Shown: in pieces, positions 50,904-60,379 of the stretch
How positions within the stretch are numbered: the stretch's first letter is position 1
How the letters are laid out: every line of letters starts with the position of its first letter
Assembly (NCBI GenBank): GCA_037042915.1
Contig: CM073194.1
Span: 2,480,001 to 2,544,000, forward strand
Source of the DNA: Auricularia sp. M13
Lineage: Eukaryota > Basidiomycota > Agaricomycetes > Auriculariales > Auriculariaceae
Length of the DNA stretch: 64,000 bases
Reading direction: 5' to 3'
Made by a program: the position numbers and the translations under genes
The notes under the pieces: model-generated
What the model saw: only the letters and a program-made list of their open reading frames with translations
Told to the model about the DNA's origin: nothing
Databases searched by the model: none

Positions 50904-51879
50904 TCCGCGAGCAAAGCCTTGAACCGGTCGCGTGTCCGGTTGTCGGCGCGAAGGCGCGTCTCAGGCTGCTTGAGCCATCGGTCGTCCTGGACTTAGATAA
51001 TCATGACCGGTCATTCTTGCGTATTCGAGTAGAAAATATGCAATTGTAAGACAGCGTAGTTGGAGCCACAACATAGTTCCAGTCTAGGGGTGGGAAGCAG
51101 CACGCCGCGAAGAGCGTGATGCATGCGCCGTTGTAGCAGTTCTTATATCGCGAGTCTTTGTCGTGGGGGCATTTGTTACGCGTCCGGTCGCCGCGACGCT
51201 CTTCGCCGAACTGTTTGGTGGCTGTCAATCGCTGTCGGTGAGCGAACTCTCCCTCCTACACTCACCATGTTCCGCCCAGCTCACCGCACGTCCACGTCGT
51301 CGTGCCACGGCGCGCGCGAATAAGCCCGTCCTGGCGTGCTCGACGCGCCGCAGCGCGACGACGAACTGGACCAACCGCGCTCTCCTCCAGCTGCTTTCTA
51401 TTCTCGCAATCGCGCTCCTGGACAAGCTCATCCTACGTCATCGTCTTCGCGGTCGCGCGCGGCGATGTTGCTGGTTCTCGCGAGCTACATGCGCGTGCTG
51501 TCATCGCGCCCTATCGTTCTGGGGAATACCAGATATTCAAAGAGAGCATGCCTTCGTGGCAGACGCGATGCATTTGTCTACAGACATGTCAATGACACAG
51601 GGATGCAATCAGGCCCGAATCTGTGCTCAGCGGGTCAGAATTCAAGCGCCTGAATTATTTAGTCGTGTAGATCAGGATGATGTGGCCATCCATATCGCGT
51701 ACGCATTCATAAACACAGGATAGAACGCAGCCTCGACAACTATCAAAGCAGGCGGGCCAGATATCGTAGCGCATGCGACTTGCATGAACCAGGCGTAAGG
51801 CGATTCACAGCTCGACAGTAAGGATGGACAGGCTCGGTGCGCGGAACGCAGAGCGCACGAGGAAGGGCGACAGCCCAGC
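50904..51879. other. Gene-poor region with GC-rich frames
   Basis: 51160-51720 has overlapping open frames on both strands caused by GC-rich composition; none has a consistent ATG, splice set and stop. 50904-51100 is probably promoter of the minus-strand gene at 50903. I could not support a gene here. Confidence 0.35.
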
Positions 51880-52345
51880 CTGTAATGTCACGATCATGAC
51901 TGGACGCAGCGGCCCAGCCGTTCGAGCGGCAAGCGCTGGCGCAAGCGGCGAGCGCTAGCATCACTCGTAGGGCTACTTGGTAGCGGGTATTGAGCGTTAT
52001 CCGGTGTCCATGCGCCTGGATAGCGCAGTGCGCGCGGTGGCCTGGGTGCTGCTTTCAATGGAAAGGAGAAAATCGAAAGACAAGACCGTCACGGTTCGGC
52101 TTGCTACGAACTCCGACGGTAAGTATCTTCTTGCCCGCGCCAGAACGTCGGCTGGCTCGCACTATTGTTTATCGCGAGGGAGTATCGAAAGGGTTGCGCA
52201 ATCAGGACCGGGAATGGCGCTGGTGGAACGTGATACACTACGTGCGACCAAGTCGCCCTCCACGCACAGCGTGCAAACGGCCCTGCGCCAGCTGTATTGG
52301 GCTCACGATTATCACATAGTCTGACTCGGAATCGAACTTTGCACT
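51880..52345 (+). repeat. Dispersed ~0.45-kb repeat, copy 1
   Basis: Matches the reverse complement of 60380-60790 over about 400 bp, at roughly 80 percent identity by eye, and the end of the window at 63895-64000. Shared words include GAGCGCTAGC, CACTCGTAGGGCTACTTGGTAGCG, TTCAATGGAAAGGAGAAAATC, GAACTCCGACGGTA, CGAAAGGGTTGCGCAAT and GACCAAGTCGCC. Toward its right end, the complement of GTTCGATTCC looks like a worn RNA polymerase III B box, but no tRNA folds. Family unknown: a SINE, MITE or solo terminal repeat would all fit. Open frames through the copies are not conserved. Confidence 0.75.
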
Positions 52346-52636
52346 GGTATCCACTTATGTCTTATCTCCAGGCAGATCGTCGCGGCCATATTCAGATCGT
52401 GCTGCCTATATAACCAATGAAGCGCCAAGATTCGCCGAACCTTTCAGACGTCCATATTACTGCTCTCATCCGTGCACAGGCGTACTATATAGGTCCATGT
52501 CCATCATCATTATCACAGGCGTACTATATAGCCTCATGTCTATCGTCATTATCATCGCTCTCTTCACGTTGAGCAGTTCCTTCGCAGCAGATTCGGCCCC
52601 TGGTAACTCGTCAGAATGTGATAACTCGTGGCGCGT
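52346..52636. other. Downstream spacer with a tandem duplication
   Basis: Lies between the repeat copy and the stop codon of the 413-residue gene; likely its 3' flank. Contains the 39-bp duplication described separately. Confidence 0.4.
52475..52553. repeat. Two tandem copies of a 39-bp sequence
   Basis: CACAGGCGTACTATATAG occurs at 52475 and 52514, each followed by a similar TCATGTCYATCRTCATTAT stretch. Two adjacent diverged copies, each with a TATATA core. Confidence 0.8.
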
Positions 52637-54116
52637 TCAGATTAACCTGATCTTGGACAGGAACGGCCGAAGATCGACCGCTGGTCGACGTTTCAGCTCC
52701 GCAAGTTCTGCTGGGGAAAGGGTCTGTATCCAGAGCGGATTGTAGAAATTCTCCGGCAGTCCGACAACGACGTCGTCATCCACGACCAGCTTTGGAGGAT
52801 GGTTGATTCGTCGTCGAAATTGGTTTCCGGGTCCGCCTTCACCATATAGGTTAGTAGCCGAGAGGTGTGGGTCAAGGAGCAAATGAAAGATCCGGGTAAC
52901 CTCTGGATTGACCCAGAACCTCTCAATTCGTCGAAAAACCTTCATCCCGGGCTTAGATGCCTCTTTGTCGGTCTCGTCTTCACTAATCATCTCGTCGTCG
53001 ACCTTGCGATAGATGGCATAGAAGCTGTACAACGTTTCAAAGCAAATGCGAAGGCGAAGCTTTGCCAACTGGAACTTTTGTCACTCATCACGTCGCGAGT
53101 CATTGCACGGCGCACACACCGATGCTCGCCGGCCATTTTTCCGGCGGAATGACCGCAGCTCGTAGCTTTCGCGGTCGGCCAGTGGGAAGTAGAGGTTCTG
53201 GTACAACGTAAAAAAATATCTGATCTTGCTCAGGAATAGATCTCTAATGTTGTCAGGCTCTAGGTCCCTTTCCACAAATGCGTCCTCGGCAAAATGAACT
53301 TTTTTGACACGCTCTAGAAAACCAGTTGCAAAGAGGGTTCCTGCTTTGATGTTCCAGTGCGACTGTTGGCCATCCGGAGTAGTCACAAGGTCAAGCTGCA
53401 AATATTTCATGCTGGGGCCCGGCCCGCCCTCGAGAAATGTGAGTATGTCTTCGATTGAGGCCGGTGGATGAGGCCGACAATTGGGACGGTTCTTGACGCC
53501 GAATCCTAGATCCTCTCTCATGGCCAATCTGATGGCAGTCTAAGACGAATCCAGCTATCAGTATGACTACGACCGCATACTGGGGTGTGGCTGAGATGCC
53601 ATCCCGACAGGATAACATACATGGAGCCTGTTTGCCGTGATCTCCTTCGGCACACGATTATGGGGCAAGTTGAGTCCTTGAAACGCTGGCGGGAGCGGCG
53701 CTGCCCGTCTCCGTGGTCGCTCGAAAGCATTCTTAACGATACCCTATCGAATAGCATTAACGGTTCAGCTCAAGCGATAAGCGTGCCGACGCGACCTACT
53801 TCGACGTCGGAGGTAGACTCGTTCGTAGCAGTCGTTGGTGTGCCGAAATCAAAACTTTCGTATGACGCCTGCCTGCGAGACGGGTTACTGGGCGGCTGGC
53901 CTGGCCCGCGATAGAAATTGACCTGGGGTCGATGGTCGTCGGTGTGAGAGTGTTCGCTGGGCAGTTTCTGAGGGTGGTGCGATCCAAGGAGAGACTGCAC
54001 GTTCAAAATTAAGCAATGCCAATCTGAGACGAGAGGAAACTCGCTGGGACTGGTTTCTGCGCTTTACGAAGCTGCCTTGGAGGTGGGGGTCCCATCTGTT
54101 CAGGAGACACGTCCAT
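52637..54116 (-). CDS. 413-residue orphan protein
   Basis: Six exons on the minus strand: 54041-54116, 53923-53994, 53800-53872, 53581-53743, 53120-53539 and 52637-53074. Introns of 46, 50, 56, 41 and 45 nt keep phase throughout; best signals are 53744-53799 (donor GTAGGT) and 53540-53580 (GTATGC, ACTGA branch). The ATG at 54114-54116 begins MDVSPEQMGPPPPRQLRKAQ, and a TATATA lies 134 bp upstream. Residues 1-90 are polar, Arg/Pro-rich and probably disordered. Residues ~100-268 (GWHLSHTPTAIRLAMREDLG; PGPSMKYLQLDLVTTPDG; DLFLSKIRYFFTLYQNLYF) and 269-413 (AKLRLRICFETLYSFYAIYR; acidic SEDETDKEAS; FWVNPEVTRIFHLLLD) look folded and helical. The last residues echo an earlier word (FLSKIR occurs twice). 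I recognise no family or catalytic motif. Intron 1 has a weak GTTTCC donor. Confidence 0.72.
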
Positions 54117-54249
54117 GGGTGACTTGAATAGAATGTCAACGCGTATTCAGTTCGGAATTCCTAGGAGATTCTCACCGAGTGCAAGACCTCGCGCGGCCGG
54201 TGGCTCAAAATGGAACTGGACCTGCGTCGGGGCTCTACCGTGGGGGCGC

Positions 54250-54255
54250 TATATA
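54250..54255 (-). promoter_or_regulatory. TATA box of the 413-residue gene
   Basis: TATATA in the context GTTCGTATATAGCGCC on the minus strand, 134 bp upstream of the proposed ATG at 54116. Confidence 0.5.
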
Positions 54256-54421
54256 CGAACCGAGGGTGGCTATTCATTGATCCTTCGCCGAAGCGACTTG
54301 ACCGATCGTTTCGCGGCGTCTGAGGCCAACGCTGGCTTGATGAGATAATTCTGCATCTTTCCATTCGGCGACTTTGGGGAGTGTGAGGCGCGTCCTCCCG
54401 CTTTCTCTCGTTGGTTGATCA

Positions 54422-54752
54422 TCACGACACGGCTCGGTGTTGACGCCCCTCTGGACGTGGGTACGTTTTGCGAGACGATGGTTGCCGGCGTTCGTTGGCT
54501 TCGTCAAGCTCGCAGATGCGTGCGATTGTAGGTATTGAAAACTACCCGCCGAATTTCTTAACGACCAATGATTATTACCAGCTTTCACATGTTTGAGTGG
54601 GCCTTCTAGTGCGGCCAACTCGTGATCGTCAGTTTCCCGCTTTCAGACCAGTTAGCAAACGTGGAGTGCACTCTGTGAAAGCCATACCAGATCGACAGAA
54701 GCTTTGGGGATGGGCTAGCCGCGGTGTGCTTGTGAGCAAGGTGAATCTGCAT
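54422..54752 (-). CDS. Candidate small gene upstream of the 413-residue gene
   Basis: An ATG at 54750-54752 opens a minus-strand frame MQIHLAHKHTAASPSPKLLS that runs to a stop near 54607. Further left the same strand has a good frame, IARICELDEANERRQPSSRK, ending in TGA at 54422-54424 and preceded by an acceptor-like TAG at about 54545. I could not find one splice path joining both parts without a stop, so this is either a gene with an exon I misread or two unrelated frames. No domain recognised. Confidence 0.25.
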
Positions 54753-54976
54753 CAGTAACAGGACGCACGCCTGAGAAATTTTGCGTCTGAGAGATGGTCT
54801 GGTCGGGCTTGAGGCGCTTCATCTCGGTTGGCGCGCGATCGATTTCCTGCGAAGTACACCGTTTCCTATGTGCCGACATCTACGTATACCCAACCTCCAT
54901 GCAAACGCAGGCCATCTGACCCCGTTATATACAATGCAGGGCTCGAACAGGCTGTGCTATCGACGCAATCAACCAC

Positions 54977-55160
54977 AAGCATGCAGGTCGGCTTGAGATC
55001 CACCGACAGGAGGCTGTGATCTGATCTCACAAGGATGCAGGTTGGCTTGAGATGTTCCGATCCGGGATTATGCACCGACAATGCTGTGATCATGCACAAG
55101 CATGCGGCATAGCTTGTGATCGTCGGATCCGGAATAGTGCTCCGATAAGGGGGCTGTGTA
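54977..55160 (+). repeat. Three imperfect tandem copies of a 54-67 bp upstream element
   Basis: Copies start at 54977, 55031 and 55098. Shared skeleton: AAGSATGCRG, then GGCTTGAGAT or AGCTTGTGATC, then (in copies 2 and 3) TCCGATCCGGGATTATG or TCGGATCCGGAATAGT, then a CACCGAC-GCTGTGATC or GCTCCGATAAGG-GCTGTG ending. The block ends just before a TATA box. Confidence 0.75.
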
Positions 55161-55165
55161 GGTAG

Positions 55166-55173
55166 TATATAAG
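55166..55173 (+). promoter_or_regulatory. TATA box of the 533-residue gene
   Basis: TATATAAG, 72 bp upstream of the ATG at 55238 and directly downstream of the triplicated element, followed by a CT-rich leader. Confidence 0.65.
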
Positions 55174-55237
55174 AAGGAGACCATCGTCCTTCACCGTCCA
55201 AACTCCACATTATTTCCTTCCAGAAGTGGCATAGACT

Positions 55238-57092
55238 ATGTCGCCATCCGCCAACGACTCGGACGCCGAGGCTCGTGGCAAAAGCTATAAACATAGTTCG
55301 TCAGGTCAGCCTTGATCAACCTTTAGACGATCTTCATTGAACATAGCTGGCATCCAAGGTTCGAAACTGCGAGTCAAGGTCCCAAAGTACTCCGGCCCTC
55401 TCTCCACAACCGGCGGAAAAAGTCGGCGGAGGGAGGAAGTCAGCGACGATGATAGTTGGGAGTCCAGTGAACTTTCCTTGCAGGCACGTACGGGGCTACA
55501 GCTTTGCCTATCGCTTCATTGACCAAGGTTGCAGAACGGCGAAATCGGCGGCAATCTTCAGTCCTTGGATCATGTCGAGTATGAATCGGATGCGTGCTAT
55601 GATCGGCGCTATGATTCGGATGTCGCCATGCAGGATGAGCCTCCGGTGCAGGTACGGTAGTATGATTGCTGTATCGCTTTACTTTCTCAAACTTGGCTTG
55701 CCAGCCGTCGCCGGAAACCGGAAATGTAGAGGTGAACTGCAATCCAAACTACTTGAACGCTTCTGATCATGACACCAAACAGGATGCCTCGGCGACAGCG
55801 GGTGCAACTGCACAGGTGAGACCCACTTTGACCCACGTACTGCTCTTTGACGCAGACATCAGCGCGATGAAGCCCGCGTACGATGTCCCTCTGATGGTAG
55901 CGCCGCACATGCTTCGGAAGCGGACGAGGTGCGTGTCCAATGCCATGTCCTATATGTCCTACAGCGACTACAGGACTATCTCGACGGTGAACGTCAAGCT
56001 CTGCAACAGAAGTACTATTATTTGGCGCGGACTTCTACCCGCAGGTCTCGAAAGTTAAACCGAGCAGCGGATAATAGTCCCGTGGTCGGGAAGTCTTTCC
56101 ATCCGTTTCATCAAAGGGTGATAGCCGCCAATAGAGCCTACAGGGGGTTAGGGGCCACGAACGCTGATACCGACGAAGTTGGGGTTCCCGAACGTGATCA
56201 GCGTCCCCGCCGCAGTGGCGCACAGCGTGACAGACATGAAGTTGATTCTGGGAGGTAAGCATACTACGTTACACCCTAAAGCACATCTTTAAAGGACATT
56301 AACTCCGTGATCAGGCATGTTAATCAGCGACCTCCGAGTCTGAGAAATGCGTCTCTGCACGCAAATTATTATGCATCAGATGACTCACGCCAGCATCAAG
56401 AACGCAGCCAGCATCCACAACGGGTCCTCGAACCTCGAGACGAGATATCGCAGCGTGAAAGGCTCGACAGAAGACAATACTTGCCGGGAATGAGCTCACG
56501 CGCACGCGCGGACAGCTACGATTTCCAGACGCAGGTGCCCCTTGCAATGCGTGAGCATGGATCTCAGGCTAGAGAGAGATCTTATCACTTGCCTGGAATC
56601 CACTATGCCAACGCAAATGTCTGGGTGGAAGAAGAGGACCTGAGAAGACACCGCCATCGTGCAGCTGGTCATGCGAAAAGATCTACCCGGATGCGTTCTC
56701 CGAGCTCCGAATATTCATACCCACAAGATGATGACAGGTACTACGGGCGGGCACGTCGTGGCAATGACAGGTACAGTGGTGATCATGATCAGGCACAATA
56801 CGACATGCAGGAATACGGGACCAGGCATACGGATCGCAGGGCACGAGCAGAACCGTCGGAAGAAGGATCCTGGATAGATGACCTCACCGAAAGGCGGGAC
56901 GCACGCTCAAATCTGGTATCCCAACGTTGGCACGACGAAAACGGGTACAACAGCCTAGTTGAACAAGATCGCCGCATGACGCGCCGCAAAGCGGATGAAG
57001 ATGGAACTTGGATCAAGGACCATGCCAAGAGGCAGAGCGCACAGTCAAAGCAAGCGGTCATTGGACTACACAGGCGAGAGCGGGCGCATTGA
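55238..57092 (+). CDS. 533-residue highly charged orphan protein, six exons
   Basis: Exons 55238-55304, 55347-55483, 55535-55651, 55705-55815, 55863-56254 and 56315-57092. Introns are 42, 51, 53, 47 and 60 nt; all phases agree and every unspliced frame hits stops. Intron 2 appears to be a GC-AG intron (CAG|GCACGT ... TTGCAG). Intron 5 has a perfect GTAAGC donor. The N-terminus (MSPSANDSDAEARGKS) is Ser/Asp-rich. Residues ~165-200 (VLQRLQDYLDGERQALQQKY) could form a coiled coil, though an optional 45-nt in-frame intron lies inside (55929-55973). From residue 275 on the protein is extremely rich in Arg, Asp, Glu, Gln and Tyr. EEGSWIDD (near residue 457) and EDGTWIKD (near 503) mark two copies of a repeat about 46 residues apart. 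Probably disordered, perhaps nucleic-acid-binding. No family recognised. Confidence 0.75.
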
Positions 57093-57664
57093 CCGATCCA
57101 CGTGAGTCGAGGGCGGAGATGATCATGATAGGAGAAGTTCGTGGACAGTGACTGAGGACACCTGTCATACTTATATCTCGGATAATGCACTGTAAGAATT
57201 TTATAATTTGATACGCAGACAGCTGGCAGCTGTCTGCCCAGACGAAGGTGATGCAGAGGAGTGAACCCATCCGAAGATGCGAGTTGCGTATTACGAGCCA
57301 CGAACGACCGGGCTGATCAGGCTGCGAGAAGTTCCACGAGATATAGCCCTGTTCCACCATGTGCCGCTTCAGAGTTCTCCAAGTCTCGCCTTGTCACCAT
57401 CCCACTTGTCGTCTGTTTCCCGTCGTCGCTGGCACTGTTTCTCCAATGTCCTCTCATCTGCGCGAATGACGCTGGCAGGAACGCTTCATCGCACAGGCTT
57501 GGTTTCCCTGCCTCTCTCTGTACATCTTATGGTGCATAATCAAAATGAGGCAGAGTGCATACGTTCTTGTTTCAAGCATGTTAGGACGCAACCGTGGGAC
57601 ATGTACAATCATTCATCGCGAGTCCAATCAGAATTCGAACGGGATACATGGAACCAGATCGAGA
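57093..57664. other. Convergent 3' region between two genes
   Basis: Lies between the stop of the 533-residue gene and the stop of the zinc-finger gene on the other strand, so it holds both 3' ends. A plus-strand frame of about 130 codons crosses it but begins with a non-ATG codon and has no splice support. A perfect hairpin lies at 57215-57237. Confidence 0.45.
57215..57237 (+). other. Perfect hairpin in the 3' flank
   Basis: GCAGACAGCTG and CAGCTGTCTGC are exact reverse complements (11-bp arms) separated by one G, 123 nt past the stop of the 533-residue gene. It could be an RNA structure in a 3' untranslated region or a palindromic protein site. Confidence 0.5.
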
Positions 57665-58931
57665 TCACATAGTTTTTACAAATCTTGAGTACTGTGGAAG
57701 GTCAGCCTGCGAACTGCGTTCCAAAGTGATATCTCACCTGAGCTTGGCGATACATGCTCCGACTTGCCCTGGTTACACAGCCGACCCGCTCCAACTCATC
57801 GTCGCTCATTCGCTCCTGAAGTCTGATGCAAGCCTTTGAGTGAAGTTGGTGCGGGCGCAGTGAGCTTTTGATCGTTCTGGACGTTGAGGGTAAGAAGACG
57901 AGTACGATGCGCAAACCATAGGCGACGCACACATAGCAAACGGGGCACGTCACCCGACGATCGATAATGGGAGCATGGGCCCGCATATGCACTCGTAGAC
58001 CATTGCTGCGCGTGAAGCGGAGGCCGCACCCTGGATATCCACACGCGAACCAGTCCGCGTCCTGAATGGGCTTCGCCGGGTTCGCGATAGGCGTAGGACT
58101 GCGCGGGTATGCCAAACCCTCTTCGTTGCGAGCGGCCGGGATGGGGTGCGCGTCGGGGTCGAACGTCGCTGGACTGCTAGATGACTGCGTAACTAGAGGA
58201 GGTTCGAAAGTAGGGAGGGACGCCTATTTGTATCAAGCGTCAAGAAGGGTTGCGGACGGCGAGGGGAATTGATGCTCACCATGACAGAGAGCTCGGGCGG
58301 TGTAAAGAGCCCGGGGCCAGGCATTTTGGCCGGAAGTACCGTGTTCGTCGGAGGCGGCGGAGAGCTCGGCTGGGTGGTTGGCTAGGGAGCAAATTAAAGC
58401 AGTCATGACCGGGAAGTTAAAGAAGACGGAAAACTGGCCACCCACCACATCGACGACCGAAGGCGGCGTGGAGACGCGGGCCTGGGGCGCTGTCAGGGGT
58501 ACATCCTGGGAGATTTCCGCGCCGAGTTGGATGTGGGAGGCCGAGTGCACGTTGTACGACTCGGTACCAGGCTCCGAGGGATGCGCAAGGGTAGCGACGG
58601 ATACATCGCGGTCGACATGTGGCGGCTCCGCGGTCGGCTGCAGCAATAGATGTGATCAGAACGCGGGAGAGACTCTAGCGGGTGAAAGCACCTGGGAGGC
58701 GACGACGGCATGGAGGTCCTTGCGAAACACGCGTCAGTGGCAGCAAAGACCCATCGGCGAACAGACTCACCGCAGACGCGTGCGCAGCGAGATTATCATA
58801 GGCCTTGGTTGGACGCTGCGCTCGTGGACCAGTAGCGACGGCCTGTACAGCGGTCAGCAGTTGCACGCGCTGCCAGAAAGTTTAGGCCGGCAGCAGACCT
58901 TGTTCGTGCGTTGACTCGAGATCTTGCCCAT
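57665..58931 (-). CDS. C2H2 zinc-finger protein (294 residues), probable transcription factor
   Basis: Eight exons on the minus strand: 58899-58931, 58771-58842, 58692-58718, 58446-58637, 58280-58381, 57931-58223, 57738-57876 and 57665-57691. Seven introns of 46-64 nt keep phase; five have clear CTGAC-like branch sites. It starts MGKISSQRTNK. Residues 36-200 are Pro/Ser/Ala-rich and likely disordered (TTQPSSPPPPTNTVLP). The first finger is classical: Cys203-x4-Cys208-x12-His221-x3-His225 in FACGYPGCGLRFTRSNGLRV. A second, less regular finger follows: Cys235-x2-Cys238, His249 or His252, and Cys256 (RPHQLHSKAC), split by an intron inside its loop. Such pairs are typical of fungal DNA-binding regulators in the nucleus. 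A perfect palindrome sits in its own promoter. The target is unknown. Confidence 0.78.
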
Positions 58932-59447
58932 CGTAGTGTGCCGCGGTGGGTTGTATGCAGCAGCAAGAGAAGCGCAGAGCAGCGTCGTTATAAGTTGGCC
59001 CCATCTTGGATTATGGGATAATCCAAGTCCCCGTGCGCTTGGCCAAGCGGGCGCCTCCGAGTCGGTCCACGCCGGCACTAACAGGATCGGCGAATGTTCG
59101 CCAACCCCTGCATGGCTGCTGCGGATAGTGATCAGACTGCATTGTGTACGCTTCTGTCCAGGCTGTTCGCCACGCCGCCGCGCCGCGCGCGCCTAGTAGA
59201 TCCCGCGTACTCGACTTCCGCTCATTCTGGATGCGAGGATCACAGTTGGTTGCTCGGGACTCCGATATACATCTGGATCGTGCAATAAACGGCGCGCAGA
59301 TACAATTGGGTTGCAACTGAAAAGCATAGACAGGCCAGATTTCATGGACTGACAAATTGTAACAGAACATATTGCACGGTCAACAGTCTTCGCGGCAGTG
59401 TCCTTGGGATCAATTGACGGGAGAACGTAACGCGAAAGGCAGAAAAA
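58932..59447. promoter_or_regulatory. Promoter of the zinc-finger gene and 3' flank of the next gene
   Basis: No gene supported. Next to the zinc-finger ATG there is a TATA-like CTTATAACG (minus strand, near 58990) and the palindrome at 59006-59026. The remainder probably belongs to the 3' flank of the minus-strand gene ending at 59448. Confidence 0.45.
59006..59026. promoter_or_regulatory. Perfect 9-bp palindrome upstream of the zinc-finger gene
   Basis: TTGGATTAT and ATAATCCAA are exact reverse complements around GGG. It lies 75-95 bp upstream of the zinc-finger ATG and next to its TATA-like sequence. The half-site contains GGATTA, a classic core for paired DNA-binding proteins. Function as an operator, possibly for autoregulation, is inference. 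Confidence 0.6.
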
Positions 59448-59947
59448 TCAGTCTTGAAACCCGCAAAACCTTCGTTCATGAGTCAGGTTTCGCGCCAACC
59501 GTCGCTTGGCCATCGTAGAACTCACCTTGCCTCCACTCCAATCGTTTGCTTCTCCACCTCAGCCAACTTGATCCTGCATCCCAATGCGTGGGCATCGCGG
59601 GACAATGCGGAGATGTTTCCGAAGGCCTGGCATCGGGCCCAGACGGCTCTGGCGACGCCGACGACGCGTTCTTTTCCGACGAGTATATCAGGATAAAGAA
59701 CGGCCAGTACGTGTTCGTTTTCGCGCAAGATCTGCAGAAGCTGGGCTGTGAAAGCGTAATACGGGCTCTTGTCATTCTCCTGCGGCACAGCAAGGCGAGA
59801 TCGTCCTTTCCACGTCATAATAAAGGCTGGACAATCCGAATTCTTGAGACGGGAGAGTGTCTTGTGAGCCACAAATATGCAGAATTCGGTGCGGATGTCC
59901 TGGATGCTCGACGTGGGGGTTGACATCGCTGCTGCTGCTGCACGCAT
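59448..59947 (-). CDS. 147-residue orphan protein
   Basis: Exons 59526-59947 and 59448-59469 on the minus strand; the intron 59470-59525 (56 nt; donor GTGAGT, CTGAC branch, AAG acceptor) splits a codon after its second base. Two in-frame starts exist: ATG at 59947 (MRAAAAAMSTPTSS) or 59926 (MSTPTSS, 140 residues). A 50-nt GTGAGT intron further up could make 59926 the first ATG of the mature message. The protein is compact and mixed helix/strand in appearance (IRTEFCIFVAHKTLSRLKN; AFTAQLLQILRENEHVLAVL; RVVGVARAVWARCQAF). It ends FCGFQD after splicing. No domain recognised; the opposite strand is also open over part of it. Confidence 0.6.
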
Positions 59948-60379
59948 GAGCAGTCTCCCTGCGTCTGGTTGACCATAAATCACTCACAATGTTAGATCTT
60001 CAGCGAAATGTGCACCACGAGTTGTCGAATATGAGGCAGCAGCAATGGTGTCGTGAAGTACAAGGTGGAAGAAGGCAAGGACGACTCAACAACGCAGCAG
60101 CACAACGTCGTTCGGGTGTAAATCCGTGACAACAATGTAAGTCGGACCGGTCCGCCTTCCGCAAAGGCGCGTATCGTGGATCCGGCGGGAGGAGGCCGAA
60201 AGCAGCGCCGAGGCATGCTGTACATGTACGCCAATTCAGAGAAAGAACCCCATGTTTCGAAGGCAGTGAGAATGAGAAGTATATTAGATCTGGTGGCCGC
60301 TGGCACTATCAAAGCTGATGTAAGCCGGATGGCGTCGGAAGCTAAAGCGCTAATGACTTGGCGCATTTTAAGTCCAACC
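59948..60379. other. Spacer between the 147-residue gene and repeat copy 2
   Basis: Frames of about 70-125 codons exist on both strands (a plus one near 60176-60397 and a minus one near 59992-60364) and look protein-like, but neither has decisive start or splice signals. I leave it unassigned. Confidence 0.3.

Larger units (their letters stand above)
54753..55237. promoter_or_regulatory. Promoter region of the 533-residue gene
   Basis: No gene seen. The right part holds a triplicated element (54977-55160) and a TATA box (55166-55173). The left part may also serve the minus-strand candidate starting at 54752. Confidence 0.5.

Noticed and set aside
51163-51723. Plus-strand frame of 186 codons
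   Set aside because: Non-ATG start, GC-driven openness on both strands, no introns or domains.
51977-52324. Open frame through repeat copy 1
   Set aside because: Not conserved in copy 2, where indels change the frame; treated as part of a non-coding repeat.
57277-57672. Plus-strand frame between the convergent genes
   Set aside because: No ATG start, no splice logic, and position fits two 3' flanks.
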